Below, one piece after another: positions 54,025 to 62,525 of a stretch of 64,000 nt of DNA (the first letter of the stretch is position 1; every line of letters begins with the position of its first letter). The position numbers and the translations under genes were made by a program. Below the pieces are notes generated by a model. It was not told the DNA's origin and did no database searches. It saw only the letters and a list, made by a program, of their open reading frames with translations. This DNA is from Alphaproteobacteria bacterium (GTDB lineage: Bacteria; Pseudomonadota; Alphaproteobacteria; UBA9655), in assembly GCA_019752515.1 (NCBI GenBank), contig JAIEMB010000001.1, positions 1-64,000 on the forward strand, in the 5' to 3' direction.

Positions 54025-55578
54025 ATGCATAATACTCATCGCATCTCCCCTTCTAAAATCCTTGCAGTATTGCTAGTGGTCGTTTTAAACATTAGTTATG
54101 TTGCCTATTCCTATTATCAAACCTCAAGCACTATCCTAGAAAAAAGAGCGGCTCTCTTTTCACAAACAAAAGAAGAAACCAATAAGGCTCTTCAAAAATT
54201 CTCACAATATTTGACCTTAACAGAAGCTCGATTATTACACGCCATTGGTGATCCAGAAATGATTTCTCGTATCCTCTCTGAAAAAATTGAACAAACTGTG
54301 ACTAAAAACCTTCCTGTGATTATAGGGCTTTCTTTTTTACCTATTGCACATCCTGATGTTCGCTATACCCGGTTCGGGAAAGCCTTTCATAAGCCTATTA
54401 AACAGGAAGAAGGTATTACTTACCTCGGGAAGGGAAGATTTGAATGGGTTAAAAAGCTTCATAACAAAGGGGAGCAGCCTTTAGGGATGCTCGATTCCAT
54501 CTTTTCTCTCGATAGGATTTTGTATAAGCACTTCCCTGAAAACGAGCTTACCATTTTTCCAATGGATAAGGTGGAACAGGCAAAAAATCAACTTTCCTTC
54601 AAAATCGAGCACCTGCCTTATGTTATTGTGGTAAGCGGTTCTTTTTTTACTTTTTGGCAATTTCTTTTGGAATCTAAACTTCAGATTCTCTCTATCGCGC
54701 TTTTAAGCCTGGCAGTGCTTTTTGTGGGAATACTTACTGGGACTTTTGCTATGCAGCGCACGTTTGTCAAGCAACGTGCGTTTATTCATAGGCTTCAGGA
54801 GAAGCTCAAAGGCTTGAGTAAGAAAAGCAGTGAGAGGGATCTGCAATTGGTCTTTTCTCAAAATCTTCTAAAACGAAAGGAGACCTCACAAAAACTGAGG
54901 GGCTTTCTTATAAGTTCTCTTAACCAACGTTATCGGCAAATGGCAGGACAAGCTCAAGCCATTAATATGTGGACCTCCCAGCTTATCTTAGAGGAGGCTC
55001 AAAATGATCACTTGCTGCAGAAAATCCATAGTGTTTCTCAAGAGGGAACGATCGTGCTCAGACAGCTTGTCAACGGATTCCCTATGAAATTCATCGAAGA
55101 AGAAATTGATGTTTTAGAGTGTATTGAGAAGGTAAAGGAAATTTTCCTTCCCGAAATTATAGAGAAAAAAGTTAATATTGAAATTAAGGGAAGTATTCAG
55201 AAGCCTCCACATGTAGACAAAGTTATTTTTAAAATTATTTTGCACAACATTTTTCATATTGTTATGGACCGGCTTTCCAAAGATGGCGTCTTTATCATAG
55301 AGATTGCAAAAGGCTACCCTCTTCAATTGAGCTTTCATGATAACGGCTATGACATTGGACCCAAAATTCAGCTTGTTAAAGATCCTCCTCCCCCAGAAGA
55401 CATTTTGTGTTTAGATCGAATGAGACTCGAAGAGTTTTCTTCTTTCTTGGATTATAACATTTCATTTGAAAGCGCTGGTATTTTGGTAAACACAATCAAG
55501 CTCACTTTTCCTATTCTTTTAGAGGAGAGTGAACGTCCCAGCAACGTTGTCAACTTATTTGATATCTATGAAAAATAA
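54025..55578 (+). CDS. Membrane histidine kinase-like protein with degenerate ATPase domain
   Basis: The 517-residue protein has membrane segments at about 12-30 and 216-242 enclosing an extracytoplasmic sensor region of about 185 residues. A coiled helix region (about 255-350) follows, then an HATPase-like domain (about 355-500): an N-box-like HNIFHIVMDRL and a G1-like HDNGYDIG. A classical H-box His with its E/D-R neighbours is not evident, nor a clear G2 box. It may bind a ligand and signal by contact rather than phosphorylation. AAGGAGGG lies rather far (about 19 bases) upstream. Its end overlaps the NB-ARC gene by 11 bases. Histidine kinases are known RAGE cargo. Confidence 0.65.
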   Translation: MHNTHRISPSKILAVLLVVVLNISYVAYSYYQTSSTILEKRAALFSQTKEETNKALQKFSQYLTLTEARLLHAIGDPEMISRILSEKIEQTVTKNLPVIIGLSFLPIAHPDVRYTRFGKAFHKPIKQEEGITYLGKGRFEWVKKLHNKGEQPLGMLDSIFSLDRILYKHFPENELTIFPMDKVEQAKNQLSFKIEHLPYVIVVSGSFFTFWQFLLESKLQILSIALLSLAVLFVGILTGTFAMQRTFVKQRAFIHRLQEKLKGLSKKSSERDLQLVFSQNLLKRKETSQKLRGFLISSLNQRYRQMAGQAQAINMWTSQLILEEAQNDHLLQKIHSVSQEGTIVLRQLVNGFPMKFIEEEIDVLECIEKVKEIFLPEIIEKKVNIEIKGSIQKPPHVDKVIFKIILHNIFHIVMDRLSKDGVFIIEIAKGYPLQLSFHDNGYDIGPKIQLVKDPPPPEDILCLDRMRLEEFSSFLDYNISFESAGILVNTIKLTFPILLEESERPSNVVNLFDIYEK

Positions 55579-57913
55579 AAGAAAAGCCATTTTTATTTTT
55601 TTCCTCATTTTCCTTTTGGGGAATATAACTTCCTCTTTTGGAAAAAAAATAGAGAATATAGGTTTTCCCAAGATTCAAAATCTCCCTCCTCGAAATGAAC
55701 ATTATGTAAAACGAAAGTCTCTTACTCAAAAAATAAAGATCAATTTGGGAAAGACTGACCATTTTCTAATGTTGGTTGGAATGGCAGGTATGGGAAAAAC
55801 GCAACTTGCAAAGGAATATGCTTATACTTATTTTGATTATTATGACATAGTTTGGTGGACTGATGCAAATCAGGACCTTCTTCCCCAAATAAAAGAGCTG
55901 GGACAAAGACTTAATGTATCTAAGGGCTGTACTATGCCTAATCCTAAAGAGAGAATGCAAGACAAGTGGTTAGAGGCGATTTATGGCTGTTATAAAAATA
56001 ACTTCTCACAGGTTCTGTTTATTATCGATGATATTAAAGAAGAGGAACTCGTTAACCCCTTAATTCACATCCTAAAAAATGCGGATATACTCCTTACATC
56101 AAGAGACCAATCCACAAGAGGCAACTCTATGCTTATAACCTGCTTTACACGAGAAGAATCCATAGGATTCTTGGAAAAAACCCTTTTAGAGGCTTCCAGA
56201 GACTCATTAAATGAATTGGCGGAAATCTTAAACGACTATCCCCTCGCTCTTGCTCAAGCTGCAACCTATTTAACTTTATTTCCTTCCTTGTCTGTTGCAG
56301 AATATATAAAATTGTATAAGGACAAAAGAAACGAGCTTTGGAAAGAAGAAGAGCAAGCAATCTCTCACAAGAATGAAGGACTAACTCCCCTCGCAACATA
56401 CCGGCATACTGTTGCTTCCACTTTTACACTTCTTCTCGACAAGATAAAAAAAGAATCTTCTTATGCATTTGATCTGTTAAAACTCTCAAGTTTTTTAGGA
56501 AGCCAGGATATCCCAAAGACTTTCTTAAAAGACTGGATGACCCTCTATCGCAAGATAGACGATTTTGACTTTCACAAGGCCTTCTCTGCCTTAATTAAAT
56601 TCTCCATATTTGAAAAAAGCAAAAAAACGCAAGACCTCTATAATATTCATGCACTTTTACAAGAATTTATAAGAGACTCTCTTACGAAGGAGGAGAAAAA
56701 TGTCTACTTAGAGGAACTTACGAACCTTATGTCTTCTTTTCTCCCAGAAAGCTCTCATCAAGTCTGGAAGATATTAGCAAAAGATCCAAATATTGAATTT
56801 CACTTAGATGCATTGCTTAATTTTACCGACCAATATTATTTCCAAAATGATGAAGTTTTAAACCTCAAGATAAAATATTTACATTTTGTACACTTTTTTA
56901 AATCCGATCGCCAAAAAATATTAAAAACAATAAATTCACTTAAAGAAGATGTAGAGAACAGCTATGAACTCTCTCCTTTGGAAAGGGCACGATTTTTAAT
57001 TCTTTTTGCTAATCATACAACGAATGGATCCAATTGTGATCAAGCCATTCTTTTTTCAGAAAACGCAGAAAAAATATTAACCAACCTTCAAACGAAAGCA
57101 GCAAAGGAAGAGCTTTTTTTTCTTTTAGTAAATAACCTTATGGATTATTATAATCTTACAGGAGACTTACAAAAAGGGGAAGTTGTAGCAAAGAAAGCTG
57201 AAATTCTCCTTCCTGATATGAGTGACGTCAATTATATAGCCCTCTATCATTTTATAAGATCAACACAGCTCTTAAATCAGGGAAAGTACAAAGAGGCCTT
57301 GAAGCATGTGGACATTTCTATAGAGAAGCTTCCTGCAACGGATTTTCCTCCTTATGTTCACTCCTTTAAAAAAATCACGAAAGCGGAAATTCTTACAAAA
57401 TTAGGGCGACTAGATGAAGCATCGAAATTAGCAGAGATAAATTACAAAGGACTTAAGAAAATTTATCCAACGATGATCACTTATAAGATTTTAAAAGCAA
57501 AAAACATATTAGCTTTAATTTACTTTAAACAAGAGAGGCTAGAAGACTCTTACAGCATAATACAATCTATTATTGAGGGGCTTAATACATTTTATCAAAA
57601 ACCATATGAAAGCCCTCTTCAGGCATTTCCCTATATTATTTTGGGAGAAATCTACGAAAAAAGAAAAAACTTTATAAAAGCGCTTGAAGAATATAAAAAA
57701 GCAGAAGATGTTTATACTCACATTTTCAAAACAGTTGAAGTGGATGATATAAGCTATTTATACAAAAATTTAATTATTCTTGGCGAAAAAATGAACGATG
57801 ACTTTCTGAGTAAGCACTATCTTGAGCGTCTTATAGAGCACTTTGGTCTTGATCATACAAGAACCATTGAAAGCCTTCAGTATCTTGATAAGCATAAGCG
57901 ACCAGTTCTTTGA
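55568..57913 (+). CDS. Exported NB-ARC (STAND) NTPase with TPR repeats
   Basis: Start ATG 55568 (MKNKRKAIFIFFLIFLLGNITSSFG) gives a signal peptide or membrane anchor; the open frame begins earlier, at GTG 55529. The 781-residue product shows a full NB-ARC series: P-loop VGMAGMGKTQLAKEYAY (about 70-86), Walker B VLFIIDDI (about 150), arginine motif ILLTSRDQ (about 174), GxP motif LNDYPLALAQAATYL (about 217-231) and an MHD-like YNIHALLQEFIRD (about 363). The C-terminal half is helical TPR-like repeats. STAND proteins are ATP-driven switches, usually cytoplasmic; a signal peptide on one is odd. It overlaps the kinase-like gene by 11 bases. Confidence 0.75.
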   Translation: MKNKRKAIFIFFLIFLLGNITSSFGKKIENIGFPKIQNLPPRNEHYVKRKSLTQKIKINLGKTDHFLMLVGMAGMGKTQLAKEYAYTYFDYYDIVWWTDANQDLLPQIKELGQRLNVSKGCTMPNPKERMQDKWLEAIYGCYKNNFSQVLFIIDDIKEEELVNPLIHILKNADILLTSRDQSTRGNSMLITCFTREESIGFLEKTLLEASRDSLNELAEILNDYPLALAQAATYLTLFPSLSVAEYIKLYKDKRNELWKEEEQAISHKNEGLTPLATYRHTVASTFTLLLDKIKKESSYAFDLLKLSSFLGSQDIPKTFLKDWMTLYRKIDDFDFHKAFSALIKFSIFEKSKKTQDLYNIHALLQEFIRDSLTKEEKNVYLEELTNLMSSFLPESSHQVWKILAKDPNIEFHLDALLNFTDQYYFQNDEVLNLKIKYLHFVHFFKSDRQKILKTINSLKEDVENSYELSPLERARFLILFANHTTNGSNCDQAILFSENAEKILTNLQTKAAKEELFFLLVNNLMDYYNLTGDLQKGEVVAKKAEILLPDMSDVNYIALYHFIRSTQLLNQGKYKEALKHVDISIEKLPATDFPPYVHSFKKITKAEILTKLGRLDEASKLAEINYKGLKKIYPTMITYKILKAKNILALIYFKQERLEDSYSIIQSIIEGLNTFYQKPYESPLQAFPYIILGEIYEKRKNFIKALEEYKKAEDVYTHIFKTVEVDDISYLYKNLIILGEKMNDDFLSKHYLERLIEHFGLDHTRTIESLQYLDKHKRPVL

Positions 57914-57929
57914 TTTTCTAAGTTCTTCC

Positions 57930-58376
57930 TTACCCAATTGTTCTCTTAACAAACCATTCTACGAAATCTGCGTCGACCTTAGGAGGGCTCTTTTTTAAGG
58001 TATAGGCATAGACTTCTTCAAGAAGAAGAAGCGTTTGCTTAACTGTTAGTTTGTAGCCATTGCTTTGAATGACTTGCAAAATACACTGTAAAGCCTCATT
58101 TAAAACCTCTGGTGATTCTAAAAAAAGCCCGCTTTCTGCTGGGTGTTTTATTTGTGAGGGTAGGACTTCTTTTTGAACACCGAGTAAGTCTTGAACTGTA
58201 CATTCCATTGCAGTGGCAATTGCGTGTAGTGTTTCTGCTGTGGGCCTTTTTGATTGGCCACGTAAAATGTTTCTTGCAACATTTATTCTCAGTCCGGCTT
58301 TACGTTCCAAGGCAGAAATAGACAGCCCTGTTGAATCAAGGTAATTTCTGATCCTCTTTTGTAAAAAACTCTGCAT
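57930..58376 (-). CDS. XRE-family helix-turn-helix repressor
   Basis: The 148-residue protein has an N-terminal lambda-Cro/XRE domain (about 1-66: ISALERKAGLRINVARNILRGQSKRPTAETLHAIATAMECTVQDLLG) and a helical C-terminal half. Divergent to the AlpA-like gene, with a palindromic site between, it looks like the element's maintenance repressor. That role is inferred from position. Confidence 0.85.
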   Translation of the reverse strand: MQSFLQKRIRNYLDSTGLSISALERKAGLRINVARNILRGQSKRPTAETLHAIATAMECTVQDLLGVQKEVLPSQIKHPAESGLFLESPEVLNEALQCILQVIQSNGYKLTVKQTLLLLEEVYAYTLKKSPPKVDADFVEWFVKRTIG

Positions 58377-58426
58377 AGCTTACTTTTTTCCTCCTACTCA
58401 AAAAAATCTCTTGCGCTTTTCGCTCC

Positions 58427-58450
58427 CACTATATACTATCAAGTATAGTG
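58427..58450. promoter_or_regulatory. Palindromic operator candidate
   Basis: CACTATA and TATAGTG form perfect inverted arms around a ten-base centre, 51 bases before the XRE gene and about 100 bases before the AlpA-like gene. Position and symmetry suit binding by the XRE protein. Confidence 0.6.
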
Positions 58451-58552
58451 GATTATTTGTCACTTCAATCCACCTTAACACACCTTAATCCCTCTGGAAA
58501 GGTTTTTTTAGAGAAAGCGGCGTAGATATAAAAAGGCAAAATGGGAGTAAAT

Positions 58553-58855
58553 ATGAACGAAGACTTTTTAACAACACGTGAATTAGCTGAGCGATGGAAT
58601 ATAAGAGCAGATACGCTCAAAAAATGGAGAGTCAGAGGCACGGGCCCTCTTTATCATACAACAGGAAGACGTATTAACTATGGCTTAGAAGAAATTGAAG
58701 AGTTTGAAAAGAATAAGTTACGGAGCCATACCTCAATGCCAGAGCCGCCTCCCACATACCTTGATAAAATTGAGAATCCCATAAAGGATAGAAAACTTTC
58801 TCAAAGAGGTTTTTCTAAGAAAGCTAAATCAAAGAAAAATAGGAGCCACAAATGA
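58553..58855 (+). CDS. AlpA/excisionase-like helix-turn-helix protein
   Basis: I start at ATG 58553, with GGGAG five bases before. The 100-residue protein has a MerR-type DNA-binding domain (about 1-52: FLTTRELAERWNIRADTLKKWRVRGTGPLYHTTGRRINYGLEEIEEFE) and a basic Lys-rich tail. Such proteins act as recombination directionality factors or activators in mobile elements. It is the first rightward gene of the replication-transfer block. Confidence 0.8.
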   Translation: MNEDFLTTRELAERWNIRADTLKKWRVRGTGPLYHTTGRRINYGLEEIEEFEKNKLRSHTSMPEPPPTYLDKIENPIKDRKLSQRGFSKKAKSKKNRSHK

Positions 58856-58882
58856 TTGATTAAAAAACATCTTCTAAAAAAA

Positions 58883-58917
58883 CACCTGTGACAAGTTTTT
58901 CCGGCCCATCACAGGTG
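58883..58917 (+). promoter_or_regulatory. Nine-base-pair inverted repeat between AlpA-like gene and the next gene
   Basis: CACCTGTGA and TCACAGGTG are perfect arms around 17 bases. No T-run follows directly, so it is a protein-binding site or RNA structure rather than a clear terminator. An open frame from 58888 covers it but lacks a ribosome site. Confidence 0.5.
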
Positions 58918-59060
58918 CCCCATGTACAGGACCCCTTAAGGCCTTATACGCTTGAGATTGTAGCGAATAAATCTCTAAACGTCTACCTCGCAGATCAAGA
59001 TCTCAAAGCAAGGCTCTTTATTGGGTTCAGAGAAAAAAATGAATCTATAAAGGAGCCACT

Positions 59061-59672
59061 ATGCTTAAGGTTATTGAACCAACAAATCATAATTTACATA
59101 ACAATTCTATTAGCAGTTTATTAAGACTTTATAAAGTATATCAAGGCTTTGAGCTCTCACCCAAAGACCAAGATAAAGCAACCTTTATTGTTGCTGAAGA
59201 TGATACAAGAGGAGTTTATGGAGGTGCTGTTTTTTTCCCTCAAAAGATAAAGGAGCTTGATGAACCTTTATACAACTTCCTTTCTATTCAAGAAAACAGA
59301 ACCGTATGGTGTGCTCGTCTTTGTTTATGTATCGAACAAGAGGATGGTTCTCTGAGTCTTGAGCTCCTTGAGTTATATGAGAATTTTTATAGAGAGCTTT
59401 ATAAAACCTTAGGCATTTTAGGGAACGAAAAAGATACAAACTGTCTTCCTATAAAGTTACGCTCTAAAGATTATCGTAATAGCCTTCTCTATGGAAACTG
59501 GGCTTATTTTACTGAGCTAAAACCGGAAGAATTGTCGTCTGATTATGTTTACGTTCTTTTAGCACTTCCTGGTCAGCTCAGCCAAGCTCAGATACCACAA
59601 GAAGAAGAGAAAGGTGAAAGCAAGTGCTTAGATACACCTAATTCAGTTCATACTGATAGGCCTGTCCAATGA
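59061..59672 (+). CDS. Element protein of unknown function
   Basis: The 203-residue protein follows AAGGAG by six bases. It begins MLKVIEPTNHNLHNNS and has a mixed strand/helix pattern, with FIVAEDDTRGVYGGAVFFPQ and VWCARLCLCIEQ. The latter recalls GNAT or autoinducer-synthase folds, but no motif is firm. The last 40 residues are low-complexity. Its stop overlaps the next start (ATGA), so it belongs to the replication operon. Confidence 0.65.
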   Translation: MLKVIEPTNHNLHNNSISSLLRLYKVYQGFELSPKDQDKATFIVAEDDTRGVYGGAVFFPQKIKELDEPLYNFLSIQENRTVWCARLCLCIEQEDGSLSLELLELYENFYRELYKTLGILGNEKDTNCLPIKLRSKDYRNSLLYGNWAYFTELKPEELSSDYVYVLLALPGQLSQAQIPQEEEKGESKCLDTPNSVHTDRPVQ

Positions 59673-60322
59673 TGTCGCTCCCTCATCATATGGACAATGT
59701 TCCTTCTGTCCTACAACGCCTCCCAGAAGGACAGAACGAGAGCATGGCTGAGGAGAGAGATGAAAATCTCTCTCCCCTTCCTTTTGAAAACGCTTCTGAT
59801 GGAAAAAAGAGAAGCCTGAGGTTTATCATTATACGTGAGGAGTTAGTTGATCTGACGGGAGGCCCTTTAACGGCAGCCATTCTTGGGCAAATGCTGCATT
59901 GGTGTCAGAGAGCACCGGATTTTGATCTTTATGTTGGGGAAGAAAAAGCTAATCCGCCACAGGATAAGTTTTTTCTCCAGTATGGATGGTTCTACAAAGC
60001 CAATCAAGAATTCATTGAAGAAACCATGCTGCGGGTCACCCTTGCAACCTTCCGTCGTTACTTGAGTTTTCTTATCAGTAGAGGATGGATCCAAACACGT
60101 ACACACCCTAAAAGAAAATGGGATCGTCGATCCCAATATCGAATGAACCTGAGGAAGTTATCTGCTGACCTTCAAAAGAAAGGGCACATCCTTCCTGGTT
60201 TTGAAGTCTATGGAATTTTTCCCCATTCACCAAAAAATATTTGCACAGAGCAGAAGCAGAAGCAGAAAAAAGCGAGCTCTGGAGTAGAAAACAGTACTCA
60301 TTCAAAAGAGAGACAATCATGA
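59669..60322 (+). CDS. Replication-type winged-helix protein, short paralog
   Basis: The 217-residue protein shares its core (about 45-180) with the N-terminal domain of the next gene: REELVDLTGGPLTAAILGQMLHWC, GWFYKANQEFIEETMLRVTLATFRRYLSFLISRGWIQTR and the basic RKWDRRSQYRMNLRKL. This looks like a DNA-binding winged helix of replication initiators. It lacks the C-terminal part and iterons of the neighbour. It overlaps both flanking genes by four bases. It could act as a replication regulator or an alternative initiator. Confidence 0.7.
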   Translation: MMSLPHHMDNVPSVLQRLPEGQNESMAEERDENLSPLPFENASDGKKRSLRFIIIREELVDLTGGPLTAAILGQMLHWCQRAPDFDLYVGEEKANPPQDKFFLQYGWFYKANQEFIEETMLRVTLATFRRYLSFLISRGWIQTRTHPKRKWDRRSQYRMNLRKLSADLQKKGHILPGFEVYGIFPHSPKNICTEQKQKQKKASSGVENSTHSKERQS

Positions 60323-61932
60323 AAATACCAGCGTTAAACCAATCTATGGTCGTTTATGGAGAAGAAAATGTCTGCACACCTAAAGATGCAGAGGTCTCTT
60401 TAATTCGTAAAGAATTTGTGGAACTTACTGGAGATCATTTCAGTGCTGTTATTCTCAATCAGCTCTTGTATTGGACTCTCCGTATTAAAGACTTTGATCT
60501 TTTTTTAGAGGAAGAAAGAGTTCTCGCATCTCATATCATAAAGAATGAGAGAAGTTCCGAGCAAGAGAGAGACTTTAGCCATGGATGGATTTATAAAACA
60601 GCTCATGATCTTATTGAAGAGACGATGCTCGGGGTTTCCCATCCAACCATGCGGAAATATTTAAAGCTGCTTGTTGATCAAGGATGGATTAACGAAAGAC
60701 CCCATCCTCTTGATAAATGGAAGAAGACCATTCAGTACCGCATCAACGTTAGAAGGCTTCAGGAAGATCTTATAGCGATCGGCCGTCATCTTCCCACCAT
60801 TTATTCGACAGCTTTTTCGCCCCTATTAGAAGAGCATACTCATAAGCCTCAAAAAGCCATACCTTTCAATGAAACAGTAGGCGTAACAAAGAGCGTATCA
60901 ACCCAAAATCCTGATTTTTTACACTCGACTATAGAAAATCTTGATCCGAATGTAAGAAATTTACTTTCGAACGTAAGTAGTTTTCACTCGAATGAAAATC
61001 CAGGCGAGTGCTTTCTTAAAAACCCACATCAAACCGAGGAAATCTCGAATGTAAAAATTTTACAATCGAATGCAGAAAATTTACCTTCGAGTGTAAACAC
61101 TTTTCATTCAGATGTAAGCAGCTTTCATCCGAATGTAAGCCATTTACATTCATATACCTATACAGAGAATACAGCAGAGAATACAAACAGAGAGCACACG
61201 CAGAGAACGCGCGCGCGCGAGGTCGATCAAAAAAACGTTTTTGAAGAAGTTCTCAGAATTTGGAATACCTGTTTGAGCCAAGAAGGAGTGGCGGCTGCCC
61301 ATCTCACGGATGAGCGGCGACGGAGGATTCATTCCTTGCTTCCTCTGTATTTTGAGAATGATTTGTCTCAGTGGGAGCGATTTTGTGAACGAGTTGGCAG
61401 ATCTCCTTTCCTGATGGGGCAAGGGCCACGCAAATGGCGCGTCAGTCTGGATTGGATTCTCGTTGAGGAGAACCTTCTGAAAGTACTGGAAGGAAACTTC
61501 GATGACGGGAATCTGGCTGATCAAAACTCTGAAAAAGTCTCTGAGAACGTCAGAAATGAGGAAATAAACACTGTTCTTTCCTCAATTGAGGATCCGGTGT
61601 GGAGGGAGTTGTGTTCCCAATTGGATTTTTCTCATTCGTCCCGAGATCCTGTGTCTTTAGGAGAACTACAAGCCATCACTCATGCCAGATTCTTGGAAGT
61701 TGAGGATGATCGGCTTGTCTGGATTGGTAGCTCGGATGCGCAGGTTCTTTCCCACATTGAAGATTTGCGATTGAAGTTATTGTCTCCAATCAAAAGAGCC
61801 TTTCCTAAAGTCCGAAATCTTAGAACACGCTTGGATGAGAAAGATTCCTCTTCTCAGTCAACGATACCAGATCCTCATATGATTTCAACAGCTTCGATTC
61901 AACACAAAGCGGAGATTCATTATGCTCAATAA
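60319..61932 (+). CDS. Replication initiator-like protein carrying internal iterons
   Basis: The 537-residue protein starts at ATG 60319, overlapping the previous stop. Residues about 15-165 are the winged-helix domain shared with the gene before. Residues about 200-285 are a linker of seven-residue repeats (FHSNVSS-like) coded by ten 21-bp iterons. A helical part follows (about 310-400). The C-terminal part (about 440-520, DPVWRELCSQLDFS then DAQVLSHIEDLRLKLLSPIKRAFPKV) resembles the DnaA N-terminal interaction domain. DNA-binding domain, iteron linker and partner domain mirror lambda O. It overlaps the SSB gene by 11 bases. Confidence 0.7.
   Translation: MKIPALNQSMVVYGEENVCTPKDAEVSLIRKEFVELTGDHFSAVILNQLLYWTLRIKDFDLFLEEERVLASHIIKNERSSEQERDFSHGWIYKTAHDLIEETMLGVSHPTMRKYLKLLVDQGWINERPHPLDKWKKTIQYRINVRRLQEDLIAIGRHLPTIYSTAFSPLLEEHTHKPQKAIPFNETVGVTKSVSTQNPDFLHSTIENLDPNVRNLLSNVSSFHSNENPGECFLKNPHQTEEISNVKILQSNAENLPSSVNTFHSDVSSFHPNVSHLHSYTYTENTAENTNREHTQRTRAREVDQKNVFEEVLRIWNTCLSQEGVAAAHLTDERRRRIHSLLPLYFENDLSQWERFCERVGRSPFLMGQGPRKWRVSLDWILVEENLLKVLEGNFDDGNLADQNSEKVSENVRNEEINTVLSSIEDPVWRELCSQLDFSHSSRDPVSLGELQAITHARFLEVEDDRLVWIGSSDAQVLSHIEDLRLKLLSPIKRAFPKVRNLRTRLDEKDSSSQSTIPDPHMISTASIQHKAEIHYAQ
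60916..61160. repeat. Ten 21-bp iterons inside the initiator gene, candidate replication origin
   Basis: The centres TCGA (or CCGA, TCAG, TCAT) start at 60925, 60946, 60967, 60988, then 61045, 61066, 61087, 61108, 61129, 61150: exact 21-base spacing in groups of four and six, with one 57-base gap. The consensus approaches the palindrome TTTACATTCGAATGTAAA. A purine-rich stretch and a CG alternation (about 61209-61220) follow. Palindromic phased repeats within an initiator gene are typical of lambda-like origins. Confidence 0.7.
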
Positions 61933-62479
61933 GGTGACTCTCAAAGGAAACGTTGGCCGAACTCCTAAAACCTTCTTGACCCAAGAAGGCAAAGAAATTG
62001 TGAGCTTCTCTTTAGCTACAAAAACTTCTTGGAAAGATGAATCTGGAGAGTGGCAATCTACCACTGACTGGCATTGGATTACAGTCTTTCGAGAATCTAC
62101 CATTCGCTGGATCAAGGATCTTTTAAAACGAGGAGATACTGTCTGTGTAGAAGGAAAGCTTGCCTACCAACATTGGACTGATAAGTATGGCCAACCTCGT
62201 TCTACACCCCATGTTGTGGTTTCTCAGTTTGGAGGAAAAGTTGAACATTTCAAAATCCAACAACTAAACTCTCAAAACAACAACTTGATTCCTGAAAAAG
62301 TGCAGGATTCATCCCCTTCTCTTACAGAGAACGAAGATACCTGCACGCCCCCTGACCTTGCTCAGGAACATTCTCTCTCAGCTCAACCTTATCCGCAATT
62401 TTGCCTTCCCAAAGATGAGAACAAACAAAAAGGTCAGGAAGCGCCTCACCACAAAGGAGAAATAACCTATGAAAGTTAA
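61922..62479 (+). CDS. Element-encoded single-stranded DNA-binding protein
   Basis: The 185-residue protein has the SSB OB fold (about 1-110: MLNKVTLKGNVGRTPKTFLTQEGKEIVSFSLATKTSW, WHWITVFRESTIRWIKDLLKRGDTVCVEGKL) and a long polar tail. It does not end in the acidic D-D-x-I-P-F tip of the chromosomal SSB (28786-29241) but in EITYES. Elements often carry their own SSB for single-strand transfer. GGAG lies six bases before the ATG. Confidence 0.92.
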   Translation: MLNKVTLKGNVGRTPKTFLTQEGKEIVSFSLATKTSWKDESGEWQSTTDWHWITVFRESTIRWIKDLLKRGDTVCVEGKLAYQHWTDKYGQPRSTPHVVVSQFGGKVEHFKIQQLNSQNNNLIPEKVQDSSPSLTENEDTCTPPDLAQEHSLSAQPYPQFCLPKDENKQKGQEAPHHKGEITYES

Positions 62480-62525
62480 TCAAGACCATTTTCAACCAAA
62501 TTCATCAACAAAAGGAGAAACAAAG

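Noticed and set aside
58888-59124. 78-codon ORF between the AlpA-like gene and the next gene
   Set aside because: It starts with GTG inside the inverted repeat at 58883-58917, has no ribosome site, and overlaps the start of the well-supported gene at 59061.
60916-61160. Iteron array considered as a CRISPR array
   Set aside because: The units are contiguous, palindromic and only 21 bases, with no unique spacers between them, and no cas genes are present.
61209-61220. Alternating CG run, considered as Z-DNA or a separate element
   Set aside because: It codes for RTRARE within the initiator gene and is short. It is noted only as a neighbour of the iterons.
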